From NCBI GenBank assembly GCA_965243485.1, contig CBDEVP010000001.1:3472001-3536000 (forward strand): a stretch of DNA of 64,000 nt, in the 5' to 3' direction. The notes below the pieces were generated by a model that saw only the letters and a program-made list of their open reading frames with translations, had not been told where the DNA came from and searched no databases. Every line of letters begins with the position of its first letter. Within the stretch, counting starts at the first letter, position 1. Of the stretch, positions 51,249 to 58,942 are shown one piece after another. The position numbers and the translations under genes are program-made. The DNA comes from UBA7330 sp965243485 (GTDB lineage: Bacteria > Bacteroidota > Bacteroidia > Cytophagales > Cyclobacteriaceae).

Positions 51249-51616
51249 TTGCTGTTGTCTTTTAAACGTTTGTCAATCATCTTCTTCAAATCTTCAAGTT
51301 GCTCATTGGTCAGGTCTGCCTCGGCAGTGAAAAATGAAGCAAACTGCGAGGTGGAGTTATTAAAAAAGTTTTTAATCAACCCACTCATGTGCTTTGAGAA
51401 ATAATCAGATTTCTCAACCAATGGATAATACTCTCTGGAGTTTCCATACAGCTTATAATCAACAAAACCCTTGTCTCTCATCCTTTTGATGAGTGTGGCA
51501 ACAGTTGTTGTAGCAGGCTTGGGGTCTGGGTATTCTTCCAGCAGATCTTTCATGAAAGCCCGCCTAAGCTTCCACAGATAATGCATGAGTTGTTCTTCAG
51601 TTTTAGAGAGCTCCAT
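51245..51616 (-). CDS. BlaI/MecI-family repressor
   Basis: 123-aa winged-helix repressor: N-terminal DNA-binding part KTEEQLMHYLWKLRRAFMKDLLEEYPDPKPATTTVATLIKRMRDKG in family order (helix-turn-helix then wing YKLYGNSREYYPLVEK), and a C-terminal dimerisation helix ending LTNEQLEDLKKMIDKRL. It would dimerise on TACA-N2-TGTA sites; a perfect one lies 24 bp upstream of its own start. Operon with the M56-M23 gene by ATGA overlap. Signal-driven cleavage by the M56 partner is the expected release step (family knowledge). Confidence 0.94.
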   Translation of the reverse strand: MELSKTEEQLMHYLWKLRRAFMKDLLEEYPDPKPATTTVATLIKRMRDKGFVDYKLYGNSREYYPLVEKSDYFSKHMSGLIKNFFNNSTSQFASFFTAEADLTNEQLEDLKKMIDKRLKDNSK

Positions 51617-51635
51617 GTTCTATGGTATTAGAATA

Positions 51636-51673
51636 TACTCTACAAATGTAGAATATAAATCCACAATAACAAA
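51636..51673 (-). promoter_or_regulatory. BlaI operator over a TTTG-N19-TACATTTG promoter
   Basis: Operator CTACAAATGTAG at 51640-51651 contains perfect TACA-N2-TGTA. On the minus strand the -7 box TACATTTG (51650-51643) is part of the operator, and TTTG (51673-51670) lies exactly 19 bp upstream. Binding of BlaI would therefore hide the -7 box. Autorepression of blaI and the peptidase is the simplest reading. Confidence 0.85.
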
Positions 51674-51725
51674 TCATTACTAATATTTTCTTCAATAGTA
51701 GGCTGTTATAGTGTGATAAACCCTG

Positions 51726-51823
51726 CTCAGAATCATCTGGAAGGGACTCTAAGCCATTCCAGGGTAGAAACTTTGGCTAAAATTATGGCAGGTGTACTTA
51801 AGAGTGATTCTGAGGAGGGAACA
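51726..51823. repeat. Intergenic hairpin repeat, copy B
   Basis: Starts CTCAGAATCATCTGGAAGG with GGACTCTAAGCC; then a second part GTAGAAACTTTGGCTAAAAT at 51764-51793 matching copy A in about 26 of 31 positions, and GTGATTCTGAGGAGGG near 51804-51819. The two parts are in reverse order relative to copy A. Confidence 0.65.
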
Positions 51824-51824
51824 G

Positions 51825-52037
51825 TTATTTTTTACGTTCAAGGTTTGAGATTCTCTTTTCGTGATCAGCCAGTCCATCGGCCATGAAAGCCATGAAATCA
51901 GTCATTTCTTCCTGAAATCCTTTGTGAGAATCCGCTAACCCTTTTACTCCATCATGAAGGAAGGCTATTTTGGCATCCATTTGTGTAAGCCTGGATTCAA
52001 TTTTCTTTCTAAACTCGTTAAACTGTTGTAGATCCAT
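51825..52037 (-). CDS. Small coiled-coil protein, unknown
   Basis: 70 aa, no signal or membrane span, ATG start at 52037. It is almost wholly helical with heptad-like spacing (FNEFRKKIESRLTQMDAKIAFLHDGVKGL and the terminal LADHEKRISNLERKK), so a short coiled coil is likely. I do not recognise a family. It is flanked on both sides by copies of the hairpin repeat, and is transcribed toward the BlaI upstream region. It may be cytosolic and may oligomerise. Confidence 0.55.
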   Translation of the reverse strand: MDLQQFNEFRKKIESRLTQMDAKIAFLHDGVKGLADSHKGFQEEMTDFMAFMADGLADHEKRISNLERKK

Positions 52038-52130
52038 ACTTGAAAGTTAATTAATTAATGTGTTTTTCTACTCGAATAGATTTGATTACATATCAAGATT
52101 GCTGAATGAAAGTATCAAATTTTGACACCC

Positions 52131-52166
52131 GCTCAGAGTCTCCTGGAAGGGATTCTGAGCTATTCC
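52131..52166. repeat. Intergenic hairpin repeat, copy C
   Basis: CTCAGAGTC-TCCTGGAAGG-GATTCTGAG then CTATTCC. Arms pair over 9 bp with one G-T. Only the hairpin half of the repeat is present here. It lies 10 bp behind the 52177-53745 gene. Confidence 0.65.
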
Positions 52167-52176
52167 TAGAATAACT

Positions 52177-53745
52177 TTACCGTATCAATGGATTAAACCC
52201 ATTCGGCCCCAGGACATATTCCCTCGAATCAATCTTAATGGATTGCCCCTGTTTCATGTGCTTCAGGTCCCTGAGATCAGTCGTCATTGTATGGATTGAA
52301 AACCCATGGAGATAAGCCAGATTCAGGTAATAGGTGTTGATCCCGTATTCGGTCCCGCAGAGAATGATCTTAAGGTTTCCAGAATAGTTCCTCAGCAATT
52401 CCTGATCCCGGGGGAAGGAATGATTATCGGCGATCATGATGGCGTCTTCAGCGCCGCTGGTTAATGAGGTACCGTAGAGTAGCGCCTCAAAATTGTTTTC
52501 ATACAGGTCACCGCCGCCACCCTCTCTCATCGACCGGAAGAGCATGTCCCTGACTTCATGATAGCTGGAAGAGTTGATGTGATAGATCCCGCCGGTTTTG
52601 CCGATCACCTTGTGGCTGGTGGGCTTGTCGTTGCCATCGTTGAAAAAGACAAATGTCCTTTCTCTATCGAGGGTCTTCAGACGGATCCACTTCAGCAGGT
52701 CGCTGGTGTAAGGATACATGCTGCCCGTTGCATCCACAATGATCAGGTTATCCTCCCAATTATTTCGGAAAAGGACGGTGGAGACCGCCTCTTTTTGAAT
52801 TTTGGGTATGATTTCGGTATAAAATGTATCAACGGTATAGGCTTCGCAGGCAAATCCCCGGATCTCCATGTTGAACTTTTCCTGCAATTCCTGAGGAGGA
52901 ATGTATTCGGAGATAGTGATGCATTCCCTCTGGAGCGGGAATTCGATCATTCCGCGGGCATAGAACGGATAGGAGGTGCCCTCAATGGTGATCCCCCTTT
53001 TCCATCTCAGGATATATTTGAGAATGTTTTCGGTCACTTCCTTACATGGGAAGAGTGTTCCTTTGATATTTACCTGGACCGGCTTTCCTTTATTATCCAC
53101 GGCCACATCAAAGAAAACTTTTCCAGTAAACCTTTCGCTGCATTCGTAGTATTTTTTGAATTCATCGCTTAGAAACTGGTTGGAGACATTGAGTGGGGGG
53201 AAGGTGCAGCTATAATTATTGACCTGGTATCTTTTCAGTGAATCATACCTTGCCAAGGTATAATCGAGGGTATTCATTTCCTGTCTGATCGTGTCGATCT
53301 CTTTCCGGGTGTCTTCCTTCGTATAATATTTGTCGTAGTAGACCACAAAGCCGTGATAGAAGTCCCGGCAGCTCCCGGGAGAATTACAGCCCGTTTGCTC
53401 AACGAGCCTCCATTCGAAAAATTTGTTTTCCAGCAGGTGGGGATTTGAGGTAATCAACCTGCTTATCCTTTCCTTATTTAGCTCTTCTTGACTGAATTGT
53501 TGTGATTCCCTGAATGCGGTATAGACCAGATCGATCCGGATGATCCTTTGTTCTTTTACGGGAACATTTTCCACCACATTTTGAGAGAAAGCCGACCTAA
53601 GCTCGATGAAATCGTGGGAGGTGTCCGCTTCATACTGGTCTGTTGATATTCTGACGGATTCCGAATAAATGGCATCAATCCTTTTATCCTGTCCAATGAT
53701 CTGTAAACCGGAAAAAATCAGAATTCCTGCAACTAAATACCTCAT
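52177..53745 (-). CDS. Exported protein with TonB_C-like and VWA-like domains
   Basis: 522 aa, signal peptide ending near IIGQ. About residues 195-275 resemble a TonB C-terminal-like fold (GKVFFDVAVDNKGKPVQVNIKG, NILKYILRWKRG, RGMIEFPL), often found in Bacteroidota proteins other than TonB. About 325-500 look like a von Willebrand A-type domain: LIIVDATGSMYPYTSDLLKWI (MIDAS-like D-x-T-x-S), TFVFFNDGND and an AIMIADNHSFPRD segment. Six or more Cys in the exported part may form disulfides. Its function is unknown; the VWA domain suggests metal-dependent binding of a protein partner. It stands alone between the small coiled-coil gene and the periplasmic-binding-like gene. Confidence 0.6.
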   Translation of the reverse strand: MRYLVAGILIFSGLQIIGQDKRIDAIYSESVRISTDQYEADTSHDFIELRSAFSQNVVENVPVKEQRIIRIDLVYTAFRESQQFSQEELNKERISRLITSNPHLLENKFFEWRLVEQTGCNSPGSCRDFYHGFVVYYDKYYTKEDTRKEIDTIRQEMNTLDYTLARYDSLKRYQVNNYSCTFPPLNVSNQFLSDEFKKYYECSERFTGKVFFDVAVDNKGKPVQVNIKGTLFPCKEVTENILKYILRWKRGITIEGTSYPFYARGMIEFPLQRECITISEYIPPQELQEKFNMEIRGFACEAYTVDTFYTEIIPKIQKEAVSTVLFRNNWEDNLIIVDATGSMYPYTSDLLKWIRLKTLDRERTFVFFNDGNDKPTSHKVIGKTGGIYHINSSSYHEVRDMLFRSMREGGGGDLYENNFEALLYGTSLTSGAEDAIMIADNHSFPRDQELLRNYSGNLKIILCGTEYGINTYYLNLAYLHGFSIHTMTTDLRDLKHMKQGQSIKIDSREYVLGPNGFNPLIR

Positions 53746-53828
53746 CTAGACTATGAAACGAATCCTGAGCAAAAAGATGCGTGAAAGTACTTCAAATCAC
53801 GTTGGCCAGGGAACTTTCAACTTTAATG

Positions 53829-53836
53829 TATTTTTG
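53829..53836 (+). promoter_or_regulatory. Possible -7 box TATTTTTG
   Basis: Fits TAnnTTTG and lies 19 bases before the GTG start at 53856; a clear -33 TTG at 19 bp is not seen. Confidence 0.35.
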
Positions 53837-53855
53837 CTAACAAAAATTTATTGTC

Positions 53856-54707
53856 GTGATCACATTCAAAGTAGGCGGAGTCCCCGAACATTTCAATATG
53901 CCGTTGCATTATCTGGCCGCTCATCCCGAACTTAATCCTGACAATATCCGGTTCCAGTGGGAAGATTATCCCGGCGGCACCGGAGATCTGGTCAAGTCTC
54001 TCGACAACGGAGAGTTGGATCTCGCGACTCTGCTGACTGAGGGTGCCATCAAAGGCATTGACTCGGGTGCCGGCTTTCGGATACTTAATTTCTTTGTGGA
54101 TTCACCACTGATCTGGGGGATCCACGTGCCAGCCTCAAGCAATTACCACTCGATAGAGCATGTGAAAGGCAAAAAATACGCCATCAGCCGGTATGGTTCA
54201 GGCTCTCACCTCATCTCTTATCTCGATGCCAGAAACAGGGACTGGCCTACCAAGGAGCTTGATTTCGTAGAAGTAGGAGGGATGGAAGGAGCCAGAGAAG
54301 CCTTCAGGACCGATCAGGCGGATGTTTTTTTGTGGGAGAAGTTTACCACCAAACCCCTGGTCGACCGTGGGGAATTCAGGATTTTGGGAGAATGCGTCCC
54401 CGGATTCTCCAGCTTCGTGGTTTGTGTCTCCAACAAGACCTGGAAAAATCATCGGGAGCGGGTCCAAAAGCTGCTGGAGAGTGTGCTCAGGTCAGGCCAG
54501 GCTTTACTTTCCAATAGCGCACTCACGCGCCTGATTGCCGATCATTATCAGATGGAGGAAGCGGATGTTGCCTCCTGGCTGGAAAGGACCTCATGGACGA
54601 CGCAGCCTGATCTGGATCAGTCAAAACTGGAAGCTGCCCTGAAAATTTTAAAGGAGCTTTCGCTGGTGAAAGATACCCTTAGATATCAGGACCTGATCGT
54701 GGAATAA
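53856..54707 (+). CDS. Type 2 periplasmic-binding-fold protein without signal peptide
   Basis: 283 aa from GTG 53856; a stop lies five codons upstream. The fold is that of SsuA/NMT1-like substrate-binding proteins: VGGVPEHFNMPLHYLAAHPEL, WEDYPGGTGDLVKSLDNGELDLATLLTEG, GKKYAISRYGSGSHLI, AREAFRTDQADVFLWEKFTTKPLVD. The protein begins directly with the first beta strand, so there is no signal peptide or lipobox, and no ABC permease or ATPase is nearby. It is probably cytosolic and may bind a small ligand as an enzyme or regulator. It is 185 bp upstream of the argDCJ operon and on the same strand. Confidence 0.7.
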   Translation: MITFKVGGVPEHFNMPLHYLAAHPELNPDNIRFQWEDYPGGTGDLVKSLDNGELDLATLLTEGAIKGIDSGAGFRILNFFVDSPLIWGIHVPASSNYHSIEHVKGKKYAISRYGSGSHLISYLDARNRDWPTKELDFVEVGGMEGAREAFRTDQADVFLWEKFTTKPLVDRGEFRILGECVPGFSSFVVCVSNKTWKNHRERVQKLLESVLRSGQALLSNSALTRLIADHYQMEEADVASWLERTSWTTQPDLDQSKLEAALKILKELSLVKDTLRYQDLIVE

Positions 54708-54774
54708 GCAAAGTTTGAAGAAATTTCAAACATTTCTTAACAGATATCATTAATTATGTAAGCAACAGGTTCGC

Positions 54775-54804
54775 TTTGAGAGCAAGGCGATTTCATTAAC
54801 TTTG
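54775..54804 (+). promoter_or_regulatory. Promoter of the arg operon, TTTG-N18-TAACTTTG
   Basis: TTTG at 54775-54778, 18-bp spacer, TAACTTTG at 54797-54804. Transcription from about 54810 gives an 80-nt leader before argD (ATG 54893). Confidence 0.6.
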
Positions 54805-54892
54805 CCTGACCATTTAAATCAAATACCAAGCTTTACCACTATTTACAGTGATCCAGATCACAAACTGGTTTGAAAATCTCACGCATAAAAAA

Positions 54893-56080
54893 ATGACAAC
54901 AGAAGAACTCCATGACCTTGACAAAAAATATTATCTGCCCACGTTTCGCAGATTACCGCTTGCCTTTAAAAAAGCCAGCGGATCCAGGGTATGGGATATG
55001 GAAGGAAACGAATACATAGATGTGCTGGCAGGTATCGCTGTCAGTAATGTAGGGCATTGCCACCCAAAAGTTGTCAAAGCGATCTGTAAGCAGGCAGGTG
55101 AGCTGGGTCACATTTCCAATTTTTACCTGAGCGAACCGCAGGTGATGTTATCCAAAAAGCTGGTGGAGTTAGCGGGGCTTGAACGTGTATTTTTTGGTAA
55201 CAGTGGTGCAGAAGCTGCGGAAGGTGCTATCAAGATTGCCCGGAAGTATGCTTCAAAGAATGGACGCGGAGGCACGATCATCACGGCTAAAAATGCTTTT
55301 CACGGCAGGACGATGGCTACTTTGGCAGCTACAGGAAAGCCGGCCATGCTTAAAGGGTTTGATCCGGTACCCACTGGCTTCATCCATGTACCTCTCAACG
55401 ACATGGATGCTATCAAAAAAGTATTCAGCAAAGAAATCGGAGCTATCATGGTGGAACCCATTCAGGGGGAAGGAGGGATCAATGTTGCGGATCAGGCGTA
55501 TTTAAATGAACTAAGAGCTTTCTGCGACAAGGAAGGTGTCGCCCTGATCTTTGATGAGATCCAGACCGGGTTTGGCCGAACGGGCAAATGGTTTTGTCAT
55601 CAATGGTACGGGGTGAAGCCAGACATCATGTCCCTGGCTAAAGGGATCGCCAACGGGATGCCGATGGGCGCTGTGATGGCCAATGAAAAGGCAGCCACAG
55701 CCATGGAGCCCGGCGATCATGGTACCACGTTCGGGGGAAATCCCATCGCCTGTGCAGCTTCTCTGGCCACCATCAGCGTGATCGAAGAAGAAGATCTTTT
55801 GAATGAAGCTCAACGAAAAGGGGTCTGGCTTCGGGAGACCATTGAAGCATCGAAGGTGGAATATCCTGAGATCGTGGAAGTGCGCGGAAAAGGGCTGATG
55901 GTTGGCGTTGAGCTGAACAGGGAGTCCAAACCGGTCATGCTGAAAATGATGGAGCATAAAGTGTTGGGAAATGCCACAGCCGAGAAGGTGATCAGATGGG
56001 TGCCCCCGCTGAATATTCCCGATAAAGACCTGCATAAGGCAGTTGACATATTTTTTCAGGCCTTAAAAGAAACCAGATAA
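54893..56080 (+). CDS. argD: Acetylornithine aminotransferase-type enzyme
   Basis: PLP-dependent class III aminotransferase, 395 aa from ATG 54893 (the frame is open to GTG 54848, giving 15 more residues that do not look like the family). Motifs: GNEYIDVLAGIAVSNVGHCHPKV, FFGNSGAEAAEGAIKIARKYA, AFHGRT, GEGGINVADQAYLNELRAFCD, the Asp of LIFDEIQTGFGRTG and the PLP Lys in SLAKGIANGMPMGA. It makes N-acetylornithine from N-acetylglutamate semialdehyde in arginine synthesis. It overlaps argC by one base (TAATG), and argJ follows, so the role in arginine synthesis is well supported. Confidence 0.93.
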   Translation: MTTEELHDLDKKYYLPTFRRLPLAFKKASGSRVWDMEGNEYIDVLAGIAVSNVGHCHPKVVKAICKQAGELGHISNFYLSEPQVMLSKKLVELAGLERVFFGNSGAEAAEGAIKIARKYASKNGRGGTIITAKNAFHGRTMATLAATGKPAMLKGFDPVPTGFIHVPLNDMDAIKKVFSKEIGAIMVEPIQGEGGINVADQAYLNELRAFCDKEGVALIFDEIQTGFGRTGKWFCHQWYGVKPDIMSLAKGIANGMPMGAVMANEKAATAMEPGDHGTTFGGNPIACAASLATISVIEEEDLLNEAQRKGVWLRETIEASKVEYPEIVEVRGKGLMVGVELNRESKPVMLKMMEHKVLGNATAEKVIRWVPPLNIPDKDLHKAVDIFFQALKETR

Positions 56081-57114
56081 TGTCAAAATACAGAATTGGA
56101 ATTGTGGGTGCCACCGGGTATACCGGATCAGAGCTGGTCAGGCTGTTGCTTTCTCATTCATCGGTGGAGATCGTAGCCATAACTTCGGAAAGATATCAGG
56201 GCAGATTATTCTCAGAGGTGCATCCTCAATTTCAGGATATTTTTGAGCCTAAGCTGATCAGCATTGAGGAGTTGCCAAAGGATCTGGATCTTGTGTTCCT
56301 CGCATTGCCTCATGGGGTTTCCATGGATTTCATTGCTGACCATCATCAGGAAAAATATAAGATCATTGATTTGTCGGGTGACTTCAGGCTTTCCGGAAAA
56401 GACGTTTATGAAAAATGGTATAAAAAAGAACATCGCTTCGAGCAGGGTTTTAAGGATGTCGCCTTTGGTTTGCCCGAACTGTTTCGTGAGAAAATAAGGA
56501 AGGCGAAGCTTATTGCCAATCCCGGATGTTTTCCCACCTCTGCTACTTTGGCGCTCGCTCCATTGATCAAAGAAGGCATCGTCGATCTGCAGCACATCAT
56601 TGTGGATTCCAAGACCGGGGTGACCGGTGCGGGTATTAAGCCACGTGAAAACACTCATTTCCCTGTGGTGAATGACAATTTCATTGCCTACGGGGTGAAG
56701 ACGCACCGTCACACCATAGAGATCCAGGAAACATTGAGTGCATTCGGCAAATCTGATTGTACCATACTATTTACACCTCACTTATTGCCCGTAGACCGGG
56801 GAATTTTGTCAACCTGCTACACAAAACCCATCCGAAGTATTTCTGATGAAGACATTGCCACGCTTTATCAGGAATTTTATAAGAACGATTTTTTTGTTCG
56901 TGTATGTGATGACATTCCTCACCTGAAAAGAGTGCGGGGGACCAATTACTGCGATGCTTATGCCACCTATGACGACCGCACCAATACCATTATTTCCATA
57001 GGAGTGATCGATAATCTGGTAAAAGGAGCAGCCGGCCAGGCAATACAAAATATGAACCTGCTTTTTGGCCTGGATGAAAATTCCGGACTTCAAAGCGTAC
57101 CATTACAACCATAG
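56080..57114 (+). CDS. argC: N-acetyl-gamma-glutamyl-phosphate reductase
   Basis: NADPH-dependent enzyme of arginine synthesis, 344 aa, standard length. Nucleotide site GIVGATGYTGSELVRLL at 6-22; catalytic Cys150 in ANPGCFPTSATLALAP; GVTGAGIKPRENTHFPVVNDN and a His pair (YGVKTHRHTIEI) of the family. It reduces N-acetylglutamyl phosphate to the semialdehyde used by ArgD. Start overlaps the argD stop; 5 bp separate it from argJ. Confidence 0.97.
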   Translation: MSKYRIGIVGATGYTGSELVRLLLSHSSVEIVAITSERYQGRLFSEVHPQFQDIFEPKLISIEELPKDLDLVFLALPHGVSMDFIADHHQEKYKIIDLSGDFRLSGKDVYEKWYKKEHRFEQGFKDVAFGLPELFREKIRKAKLIANPGCFPTSATLALAPLIKEGIVDLQHIIVDSKTGVTGAGIKPRENTHFPVVNDNFIAYGVKTHRHTIEIQETLSAFGKSDCTILFTPHLLPVDRGILSTCYTKPIRSISDEDIATLYQEFYKNDFFVRVCDDIPHLKRVRGTNYCDAYATYDDRTNTIISIGVIDNLVKGAAGQAIQNMNLLFGLDENSGLQSVPLQP

Positions 57115-57119
57115 ACTCT

Positions 57120-58337
57120 ATGATCCGCAACATAACGAATGTAAGAGGAATCAAAGTATGGGGAGCCCATACAGGTGTAAAATCCATGCGCCGTGATCTT
57201 GCCATGATGGTTTCTGAAGTACCCGCAAAAATTGCAGCCACCTTTACACGAAATCTTGTCGTTGCAGAGCCGATCAAGCTCTCAAAAAGGCACCTCGAAG
57301 AAAACGAAAACATGGCACAGGTGATTGTGGTAAACTCAGGAAATGCCAACGCATGTACCGGGGAACAAGGCAGAGATGCAGCAGAAAAGATGGCCCGGGC
57401 AGCGGCAGAGGAGTTTGGGGTTGACGAGAAATCAGTGCTGGTAGCCTCAACAGGCATCATCGGAAAGCCGTTTCCAACCGAGGAGGTCGTACAGGGGATC
57501 AGAGATAATGCCAAAAATATCTCTGAAAATTCCAGGGCCGGTTCCTTTGCAGCTAATGCGATCCTTACCACAGATACCTTTGCCAAGGAGGGCTATGTCG
57601 AATTTGATATCGATGGAAATACCATCAATATCGCAGGAATTGCCAAAGGTTCAGGAATGATCCATCCCAACATGGGGACGATGCTTGCCTTTATTTTTAC
57701 GGATATCAATATTGATCAGAAGCTTCTGGACAAGGCATTTAAGGAAGCCGTCAATGTCTCATTCAATATGATCACCGTGGATGGGGATACATCCACCAAC
57801 GACATGGCCTGCATCATGGCTAATGGATTGGCGGATAATGAGGAGATCACCAAAGCCAGTGACCCGCACTACCAGGAGTTTAAGGAGAAGCTTGAAGAGC
57901 TGTTGATCCACCTCGCGAAACTCATCATCTCGGATGGGGAAGGTGCTTCGAAGTTTATCGAATACCACCTAAACGGCGCCCGGACCAAAGAGGATGCACG
58001 GCAGATCGTCAGGACGGTGTCAGGTTCATCGCTCGTGAAGACAGCCATGTTTGGCCGTGACCCCAACTGGGGCAGGATCCTGGCTGCCATGGGCCGGTCC
58101 GGCATTCAATTCAATCCCGATAAGGTCGATCTTTGGCTTGGGAATGAAAGCAACAAGGTTCAGATGCTCGAAAAAGGCCGCCCTGTAGAGATGGATGTGC
58201 AACTGATCAAACGGGTCCTGAAAGACTCCAACATTATCATCGACATCAAACTCTATGAAGGTCGTGCTTCCGCCACCGGGTGGGGAACCGACCTCACCAC
58301 GGATTATGTCATGTTTAATTCGATGTATACGACCTAA
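57120..58337 (+). CDS. argJ: Glutamate N-acetyltransferase / amino-acid acetyltransferase
   Basis: 405 aa, standard length. Self-cleaving Ntn-type precursor; the cleavage site is Gly186-Thr187 in KGSGMIHPNMGTMLAF (most relatives have Ala-Thr). Other conserved parts: VVNSGNANACTG, STGIIGKPFP, DGDTSTNDM and GRDPNWGRILAAMGRSG. It moves the acetyl group from N-acetylornithine to glutamate, so the pathway can run as a cycle; whether it also uses acetyl-CoA cannot be judged. Argininosuccinate and acetylglutamate kinase genes are not in the window. Its stop overlaps the stop of the convergent DinB-like gene. Confidence 0.96.
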   Translation: MIRNITNVRGIKVWGAHTGVKSMRRDLAMMVSEVPAKIAATFTRNLVVAEPIKLSKRHLEENENMAQVIVVNSGNANACTGEQGRDAAEKMARAAAEEFGVDEKSVLVASTGIIGKPFPTEEVVQGIRDNAKNISENSRAGSFAANAILTTDTFAKEGYVEFDIDGNTINIAGIAKGSGMIHPNMGTMLAFIFTDINIDQKLLDKAFKEAVNVSFNMITVDGDTSTNDMACIMANGLADNEEITKASDPHYQEFKEKLEELLIHLAKLIISDGEGASKFIEYHLNGARTKEDARQIVRTVSGSSLVKTAMFGRDPNWGRILAAMGRSGIQFNPDKVDLWLGNESNKVQMLEKGRPVEMDVQLIKRVLKDSNIIIDIKLYEGRASATGWGTDLTTDYVMFNSMYTT

Positions 58338-58867
58338 AAGAAAGCATATCTGGGTGGCCTGATATCATTGATCCGGATGTACAGGTTAGCTTTGGCCCGG
58401 TGGTTGGTAAGGTGGTCCTGAACAAACATCACCGCCATGTAGCGAGGAACTTCTTTACCGCCAAACACCTTGATTATTTCATTCGCCTGTACTTCTGTCA
58501 TAGATGAAATAATTGCGGTTGTCTCGGCAAAATTTTTCTTCATCAGTTCAATGACTTCGGATTTCCTCATATCGGATGCCGTAGGATTATTTCCACTACC
58601 ACTTTCTCCCGTAACAAATCTTTTAGCCAACCCCAGCGTGCTATTGGCGATGTGAACCATTTGTTCGGCAAAAGTCATGCTGGAATCATTGGGTTTAAAA
58701 CCGTACAGATCTTCAGGCATAGCCAGGGCTACATCCAGAGCATTTTTGGTTGATACCTCCCAGATGGGAAGAAAGCTTTTTGTAAAAGAAGATTTTGATT
58801 CACCTGCTACCTGAGCAAATGAATGCAGTACGATGATCATGCTGCAGAGTGTAAGTACTGATTTCAT
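58334..58867 (-). CDS. Exported DinB-superfamily protein
   Basis: 177 aa: a signal peptide (MKSVLTLCSMIIVLHSFAQ) precedes a four-helix DinB/YfiT-like fold. The three metal-ligand His of the fold are placed as in the family: one in EQMVHIANSTLG and two in FVQDHLTNHRAKANLYIRIN. Members of the fold work as thiol transferases or hydrolases or remain unknown; most are cytosolic, so export is the notable part, though such signal-bearing relatives are not rare in Bacteroidota. Monocistronic; 4-bp overlap of stops with argJ. Confidence 0.8.
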   Translation of the reverse strand: MKSVLTLCSMIIVLHSFAQVAGESKSSFTKSFLPIWEVSTKNALDVALAMPEDLYGFKPNDSSMTFAEQMVHIANSTLGLAKRFVTGESGSGNNPTASDMRKSEVIELMKKNFAETTAIISSMTEVQANEIIKVFGGKEVPRYMAVMFVQDHLTNHRAKANLYIRINDIRPPRYAFF

Positions 58868-58942
58868 ATTTTTATTTTTAGATTTTCATAAAAGAGCTTT
58901 CAAATTGAGTAAAATAATACCCAATATGTCCTGAGGGAGCTA

